Shown in pieces: positions 57,561 to 64,000 of a DNA stretch of 64,000 bases (positions within the stretch are counted from its first letter, which is position 1; every line of letters begins with the position of its first letter). The translations under genes and the position numbers were made by a program. Where the stretch lies: NCBI RefSeq assembly GCF_030272615.1, contig NC_081408.1, positions 765,638,330 to 765,702,329 of the forward strand, in the 5' to 3' direction. The DNA is from Cryptomeria japonica. Taxonomy: Eukaryota; Streptophyta; Pinopsida; Cupressales; Cupressaceae. The notes below the pieces were generated by a model. The model had not been told where the DNA came from. It was given only the letters and a program-made list of their open reading frames with translations, and made no database searches.

Positions 57561-58720
57561 ATCAGTATGACTGCTGAATTTTGTTCTAAGTTAGCCTTAT
57601 CTTTATCAATTGATGGTAGTACATGTTTCACAAATCATATTGTACATATCATATCCACCCATCTAAGACATCACCAAAAATTCACAAATGCTTATCAATC
57701 CTAGACATACTTAGTGTAGTCACTGTCCTTGGTTTATCAGAATCGGTTATCCAAATCGTATCCAACCATGGCTTGGTGATCAGTGTACATATCCATATCG
57801 AAGTAATATCAACAACAAGGGGCAAAATCTTGACCTCGCTAGGGGTAGTTCGCCTTCAAGATTTTCAACATCAGACCAAACACGTAGCAAGACAACAAGG
57901 ATCAGAACAACCAACAAATGACAAATGACAATGCAAGAAGGCTAGACATCACAGACTTGAACTGATTTCACCTAAACAAAAGATCTATTTGCAAGATGTT
58001 TTAATTGACAAGAATACATTTCCAATAGCATGCATGCTTACTTATGGTTGTTAATTTTTGCTTATCATATCTCCTAAGTGACTCAAGGATGTCTCATTGA
58101 CTAGAGAAGCAAGGAAGGAATGTGATGTTTTATTTTTTTGCTATCTGTGAGTGAAGTCTTTTATCATGCAAATTTGTCTTACGAAGCAATCCGGTGGCAT
58201 ATCGCCGAGGACATTTCAGATTTGTATGGGACAAAGGTTAAGTCTTGTCTGTTTTACGTAAACAACACTCAGGTCATCTTGGTTCAATTATAGCTCTATG
58301 CTTGTGTCGTCTTGAAATATCAAAATCCATGTAAGCTATACTCAGGTCATTATGGTTTAATTATACCATGATTCTTGTATCAACTTTCAACAAATCAAGG
58401 CTCGATGATGAAAACAGAGGAAGCACTGGCACTTTGATCAAAATAGATGGCAACATTAAGAACGAGAATGCATATTAAGCTTTGCATTATCTGCACATCA
58501 TTATCATCTTAAATTTTCATTAGATTGCATATCATTTTAATCTTTCATTAGTATCATATCATTATCATTATCATTATCATTATCATTATCATACTTCTCA
58601 TTTTCAAGGTACATCTCATCATCATCATCTAGTCACATTCATCATTGCATCCATCACATACATATCTATCACATCATCATGGAATCTTTCTTCACTTTCA
58701 TATCTTCATCATTCTTCCAA
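57561..58720 (+). other. F 3' region collinear with E
   Basis: Inverted match to E 41500-42280, including the AATTATACCATGAT and CAACTTTCAACAAATCAAGG segments. At 58555-58605 there is an (ATCATT)n run, matching the ATGATAATG-rich E 41040-41400. No gene. Confidence 0.65.
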
Positions 58721-58724
58721 ACTA

Positions 58725-59060
58725 TTATCTATAATGTCTTATACAGGATGTATCTTTCCTAAAACCAGACATTTTGATCAGGTCTTATATAGGATATATC
58801 GTTCTTGAAACCAGACACTTTGATCATCCATGTCTTATATAAGAGGTGTCATCCCTCAAACCAGACTTGATCTCAATCGTATCAATTCTATCAATCCATT
58901 TCATCTTATCAATTCTACCATGTCTTATACATGCTATATCTTTCCTGAAACCAAACATTTTTATCAGCTCTTATATAGGATATATCGTTCCTAAAACCAG
59001 ATGTTTCAATCATCTTTGTCTTATACAGGAGGTGTCATTCCTGAAACTAGACTTGACCTT
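58725..59060 (+). repeat. CTTATACAGG tandem repeats in F
   Basis: Six or more copies of a unit of about 45-50 bases: GTCTTATA(C/T)AGGA, TATC(G/T)TTCCTGAAACCAGAC. Confidence 0.8.
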
Positions 59061-59394
59061 AATCTTATCAATTCCAATCCATCTTATCAATCTAATCCAT
59101 ATGATCGATCATATCATTAGCCCCATACATGAGCATATCATATTGACAACATGTTAGAAACATCTGCATTCATCGAATCCAACCATCATCTGCAAAAGTT
59201 ATATAGATTAAAAGCATACCATATAGTCCATCAAAATCAAAATCACTGTGTCCATATCATATCATTATGCACATGTGTGACCAAATGCTAATCCAAAGGA
59301 AATCAATTAGAACCAATCATCAGTCAAAACAAATAAATGTCCAAAGTCCCCAGATATCATATCGAGAAATCAATCAAAGAACCATATCAAAAAT

Positions 59395-59560
59395 CAGGAA
59401 TCATATCACAAGCAACATCAAAGATCCATATCGACAAACAATCCAGATCTATATCGAAAATCAATCAGGACCCATATTGAATCAGGACCCATATCGAATC
59501 ACAACCCATATCAAATCATGACCCATATCAACACTTGAACCACATTGACAATCAGGATTC
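59395..59560 (-). repeat. GATATGGGTC repeats in F (inverted relative to F)
   Basis: About eight GACCCATATCGA(AT) units. The minus strand reads as in E 1930-2710. Marks the position of the former 3' array. Confidence 0.85.
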
Positions 59561-59576
59561 ATACCAACGTAACTCC

Positions 59577-59890
59577 AGTGGACATGTAGGACATGTACAC
59601 GCTATGCCCACATTAGTCTTCCTCATTTCTTCAACATTCAGTGGACGTGTGGGACATGTACACGCTATGCCCACATTAGTCTTCCTCATTTCTTCAACAT
59701 CTGGTGGATGTGTGGGACATGTACACACTATGCCCATATTAGTCTTCCTCATTTCTTCAACATCTAATGGACGTGTGGGACATGTATGCGCTATGCCCAC
59801 ATTAGTCTTCCTCATTTCTTCAATCCTCGGTGGATGTGTGGGACATGTACGCACTATTCCCACATTAGTCTTCATCATTTCTTCAATATT
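59577..59890. repeat. 63-base tandem repeat, five copies, in F
   Basis: Each copy has GGACATGTACACGCTATGCC, CACATTAGTCTTCCTCATTT and CTTCAAC. The first part corresponds to the single sequence just upstream of E's opposite-strand TATA box (about 1278-1320). Since 63 is divisible by three, frames stay open on both strands; neither is a gene. Confidence 0.9.
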
Positions 59891-60093
59891 CCTTTATCCG
59901 TAGATAAATATCAAAAAAATGAATAATTCAAATCATCCAACTTTCAAAAATCGTCCTACAACGTGACACTGCCCTGGAAATCACAATTTTCTCAATTTAT
60001 CTCCCGAGGGGGCATCATCAATATTGTTCATCAAATCTGGGACATCATATCCAACAAATTCTCTTTGAATCAACATGTGGTCACACCTCAACT

Positions 60094-60108
60094 CAAAGAG
60101 GGGCAAAA
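60094..60108 (+). other. Polypurine tract of element F
   Basis: CAAAGAGGGGCAAAA directly before the 3' LTR. Confidence 0.88.
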
Positions 60109-61553
60109 TGTAGACACCTAAAAGTTGCACAATGAATTAAGTGATTTTTTTTCATTTAATTATTCTTAATTCTTCCTATTAATTAAATTAAGATTCAATT
60201 AATATACCCTTCTTCTACCTAAGCCATTTAATTAAATTCACACTTAATTAAATCCCCCTTAGCCATTTAATTAAATAAATCTAGTTTATTTAATTAAAAT
60301 CCTCTTCCCATACATTTAATTAAATCCCCCTTCTATCCCATTTAATTAAATTTACATTTAATTAAATCCCCCCACTTGCAAAATCCTACAAATGCAAGTT
60401 GCAACCACAATTGAAATAAATTAATTTTATTTTAATTAAATTATTTTTTCCCTCACCCACTTGCAAAATCCTACATCTCCCACATGCCTCCTAAACCCCT
60501 TCTATATTCTTCTAATCACTTCCAATTTAGCCTAATCCATCTCCTAAATATTGTCACAATCCTAAGCAAAGATAAGTCACTTCTCAAAGCCTCCAAAGTC
60601 TTTCAAATGCATTAAAGGCTTTATTTCTTCAACAAGTTAACCCTCAAAGTCTTCCTAACCATTAATGGTTAATTCAACCTTCTTGCATGATTAGAGAATT
60701 TCTCTCTAACTCAACTCTCATCTAACCTAAGGGTCTCATCAAGCACTCATGGCTTTGACCCTAGTTATCCCTTTAACCCTTTCACAAGAGTTTACCCCTT
60801 GGGTAAAAGCTTTATCCAATGGATAACCCTAACCTAACCTTAACCCTTACCTCCTAAGGTAACCTTCATGTCTTCTCAGGCCTTTAATGCCTCTTACATC
60901 TCCTCTCAAGCAACCTCTTATTGACGATTGTCACCATTTCATTGGTGAGAATTGTAAACATGGATGGATTAACTTTGAATCCTAGCCCTTGTTGAGATTA
61001 TTCAATCTCAAGCCTCCATTGCTCTATTTTCCCCTATAAATAGAGCCCATTCCTTCTTAAAAAAAATCAAGTCTTTGTGCATCAAACTTATAGTCTCATA
61101 ACATTAAGCATATTATCTCTCTTTGATAGAATAACATTTTAGATCATTTTGATAGATTATAATCTTAGATATATCATGTTAATCTCATATCATGTTAGCT
61201 TCATCTTAGTATCATTTTCATACTAGTTTAAGCTTCATATCAATATCTTGCATCATATCATCATTTAGTTTCATATCTAAATCATCACTAGGATCTTGGT
61301 TGCATTCCATTTAGATCTTAGAATCATTTAAATCTCGTTCTTTAGGTTGTCATCTTAAAGAATCAAGTGTTCTTCCAAGCTGAGAGACACCTTGAATCTT
61401 GAAGATCCTTGGATATAGAGGAACATGGAACGATTTTAAAGAGTTTAGATTCATTTAACTTTGTTTGGATTTCTAACCTCTAATGCAATTTTTCATGTGT
61501 GTGTTTGAATTATTTTCTCCTCTTGCAGGTTGACACCACATTTCCAGCACACA
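60109..61553 (+). repeat. Element F 3' LTR
   Basis: TGTAGACACC to AGCACACA, followed by ATGGG. Pairs with 49520-50984, with several small indels in the A/T-rich part. TATA box 61035-61042. Confidence 0.93.
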
Positions 61554-61558
61554 ATGGG

Positions 61559-62324
61559 CATCCACATGTTCACTAATATTATCATGATGGTGGGTATTGT
61601 CTCGGTTGTGGGTTTTGTCTTGATCATGGGTTTCATCGCGTCCCAAGTGTTTTTTATTTTGAGTATTGGATGTGTATGTCCTTGCCCTTGTTCTTGGGGT
61701 TCTTCCATTTGAATTTTCCATGTCAAAATCCTCAGGAATCTTGACTCCTTTTCTATTTAGCACGAGGAGGTACTTTTGTTTGTCGAATTCTATTAGCTTT
61801 TCCATGAGTTTTTGGAAGGTAGCACTTCATTGACATTGTTGGATGAGATCCTCTGCGATCTCCTCTTCCCCCATATGTGTGTATTCAGAGAAAGGGTTTG
61901 ATTCTTTGCTTTTCCAAGATCGAGTGAAAATGGGAATTTAATATATCTCTAAAGTAGTGAATTCCTCTTCTCCTAGAGAGGTTCTTTATGGAGTTGGTGG
62001 CTCAAGTTGAGCTTCATTATAAGTGATGCAAATTCTTGGAAAGAAAGCAAGATTTATTTTCCCCCCTTTGTTGAGACATTGGTTGAACACTGCTTTCTGA
62101 GTGTAAACCCTACTTCTCAAAGGCTCTTTGTCAAACTCGTTGGTTTTTCCTTGGACATATAATTGTATATGACACAAGAAAATATGATGTGATGCAAAGA
62201 GTTGACGGTTGATGTAGAGAAACTTTCTCCTCTTGATAAGCTCCCTAGGACTAGGTTGTGTCTTCTTCAACTTAGTCTTTTGACGAAGACTTCTTCTTCT
62301 CAAAATAGGGGAGTAGTCATACAA
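61559..62324 (-). pseudogene. Element E Gag, N-terminal part
   Basis: ATG at 62324, frame kept to the F insertion and on to 49514 beyond it. The first 40 residues are basic (LRRRSLRQKTKLKK), as in F. Then come GEEEIAEDLIQQCQ and LIEFDKQKYLLVLNRKGVKIPEDFD, and a His/Asp-rich stretch that ends at the F site. Stops: TAA 61986-61988, TAA near 61940 and TGA near 61830. No known domain in this N-terminal portion. Confidence 0.75.
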
Positions 62325-64000
62325 ATGATCAAAGAGTGTTGATGTTGATGGTTGATATGGATACTTTGTTTTGGATACATAAGCTTACAAATTCAAATAG
62401 AGGGTTTGTTCGATAGGCCCCTATGATAAAGTACGTCAAATGATATGGATAAAGTCTCCCGATATGGAAACTTGATTTGACTAACTTGAATACCTAGCTA
62501 GGTATTGTTGTTGAGATAGTTGGATGATAAACTCTTGATCACTTGGTTTTGATACTCCTCTAAATTGGTTGGATGAAAATTTGGCCTAAAGATAGTTGAA
62601 ACGTTGATAACCACCTCCAAAGGTGCTTTGTTGGATTTGAAAATTTCTTTCACTTATGATCCCTCCTTGTTTTGAACTGAGTTTTGAGTTTTATTTTTGG
62701 ATATTTTTGCAAGATATTTTAGTATTTATGATAAGAATACACAACATACATGAAGACAATGGTCATCCTAATGCTAAACATTGAGTGTATGTTCTTTTGA
62801 GGATGTGTTCAAATCCCCGATGTTTTCACTAGTTTGGATACAAAAAAGACACATCAAGTAGACTCTTTATTCAAGGGTCATTAACAATATCATAGCCCAC
62901 ACTCGATACTCCTTCAGCTCAAATAGTCATGTCACCCCCTAGAGGGCACCCATTTTTTTGCCTTTGTCCAAAAATTAACCCAAAGAAGATTGCTTGGTGA
63001 GTAATATTGGGGGCAAATTCTTCCCCACCCTTGCACTATGATATTGCCAATGTATGGCAACTGATTCGGCTCAAAGTTTCTACTTCTATGATTTGTAATA
63101 AAGGTTCTGTTCGGCGCGACAAATGATAAACTCAATTAAGAGACTTACCAACCTTTAGAACAAAGGCTTTTTACATCACAAGGATACTAGGGGAAGGTTA
63201 TGAAATACACATTGCCATTGGAGGGGATTTTCATCAGCCTCCACATTTGATTATAGTGGGTTGGTAAACTTGGCGATAAAGTCGTTGCCCACTTGGGTCG
63301 TACCCTTCTCACTAGCCCCCTCAAAGCTTCAAGAAGGCAGACCCTCCAAAGGTTGTAAATGCTTGGAAGTAAATAAAGCATGAAAAGAATGGGTTTGGCT
63401 TTTTGGTCACCCAATTAAGGGGAGAGCATATACCTACCACTCAAGACAAAGCATACAATGTTCTTTTTACCTTTTAAAGCAATGATTATCTAAGTCCTAA
63501 TTGGATAAGTGGCTCCAATCAAACATGGTGTTTATTTTAGTCCCACATAGCAATTGTTTTCTAACTAGGAAAGTGAAATCCTGGTCAACAAAATGAAAGC
63601 ACGTTGCTATAAAGTAAATTGATTTTTCAAAAAAAGACAAGTTGATTGTTCTTTTTAACTTGCAAATAAAGATGTTGATTGTTCTTTTTATTCTTGCAAG
63701 AAATGAAAGATTGTCTTGTTCTTTTTAGAGCCCAAATAAAGTGTGAGATCATAACTTGCAAAAATGAGAAATTTGAGTTTGTGTTTCTTTTTATCCTTTG
63801 TAATTGTGGTTCTTTTTAAGCCCAAAAATTAAAGTGCGATGTTGCTTTTAAGCACCAAAATAAGATGAAGTTCTTTTAATCTTGCAAAAATAAAAAAAAT
63901 GAGTTCTTTTTAGGCTAACTTAAGAAAGTAAGCAAAAAGAACTAATTAATTCCTCCTTTAACCCTGCAAACCACTTGTTAGAATCCTGCAAGAAACCTGT
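62325..64000 (-). other. Element E 5' leader
   Basis: Non-coding. 62330-62960 matches F 53377-53960 (single copy of the part duplicated in F). 62960-63455 matches F 52061-52560. 63455-63990 holds the GTTCTTTTTA array. The leader continues beyond the window towards the primer site and 5' LTR. Short frames here have no support. Confidence 0.7.

Larger units (their letters stand above)
49520..61553 (+). mobile_element. Element F: pol-less relative of E, inserted in E gag
   Basis: The LTRs are 49520-50984 and 60109-61553; the target duplication ATGGG is at 49515-49519 and 61554-61558. Primer site and polypurine tract are present. Leader, gag start and 3' region align with those of E, but nothing corresponds to protease, RT, RNase H or integrase. 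F also lacks the PMD gene. F is therefore a non-autonomous derivative (large retrotransposon derivative class), opposite in orientation to its host. It contains the solo LTR G. Confidence 0.92.
1..64000 (-). mobile_element. Element E: window-spanning Ty3/Tat-type LTR retrotransposon, host of all other insertions
   Basis: E is read from four blocks: 1-2942, 10650-13332, 40998-49519 and 61554-64000. They are separated by elements A, C and F, each explained by LTR pairs and short target duplications. On the minus strand the order is leader, gag, protease, G-patch linker, RT, RNase H, archaeal-type RNase H, integrase, 3' region and 3' LTR. The dual RNase H and the gag zinc-binding pattern are typical of the Tat lineage. 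The 5' LTR lies beyond the right edge. By alignment with F, position 64000 corresponds to F around 51460, so the primer site should be about 0.5 kb further on. Many stops make E non-functional. Lineage is inferred from domain order, not from a phylogeny. Confidence 0.85.

Noticed and set aside
59535-59903. Overlapping frames on both strands with repeated peptides
   Set aside because: They arise from the 63-base tandem repeat, whose length is divisible by three.

Overview
The window is plant nuclear repeat DNA from a large, retrotransposon-rich genome. Domain order, initiator-Met primer sites and the Tat-type Ty3 elements support a seed plant. A gymnosperm is plausible, but this is inference. 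I found no host gene, rRNA, tRNA or CRISPR array. Almost every base belongs to a set of nested LTR retrotransposons.

Layout, by my own labels. Element E (minus strand, Ty3/Tat type) is the host and spans the whole window. Its 3' LTR is cut by the left edge (1-840), and its 5' leader runs off the right edge. Three elements sit inside E. A is a Ty1/Copia element (plus, 2943-10649). C is a chromovirus-type Ty3 element (minus, 13333-40997, site duplication AATGC). F is a pol-less relative of E (plus, 49520-61553, site duplication ATGGG) inserted in E's gag. C in turn holds B and D. B is a Tat element (minus, 14874-25837) in the TATA-like site of C's 3' LTR. D is a non-autonomous element with an initiator-Met primer site (minus, 28676-36712, site duplication GAATG) inside C's reverse transcriptase. 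F holds a solo Copia-type LTR, G (52565-53371). Piecing E together across its insertions gives gag, protease, G-patch, RT, RNase H, a second RNase H and integrase on the minus strand. Its 3' region carries a gene on the opposite strand.

The most interesting content is that opposite-strand gene, found in both B and E. It has a TATA box close to the 3' LTR, a short first exon, a phase-0 intron filled with tandem repeats, and a long second exon. The second exon encodes a plant mobile domain (PMD, the MAIN/MAIL1 family), an acidic/glycine-arginine-rich linker and a coiled coil. The two copies align codon for codon across exon 1 and the intron junction. This indicates one ancestral captured gene, now broken in both copies by mostly C-to-T stops. 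Element D is the second notable object: it carries LTRs, primer sites and polypurine tracts but no pol. It encodes a coiled-coil/zinc-knuckle protein and a frame of about 1,127 codons of unknown function, interrupted only by four TAG codons.

Recurring short-motif arrays (TAGCGCAT, AAAAAGAAC, GATATGGGTC) occupy the leaders and 3' regions of E and F. In-frame stops across the window are often TAG where glutamine is expected, which fits deamination of methylated CAG.
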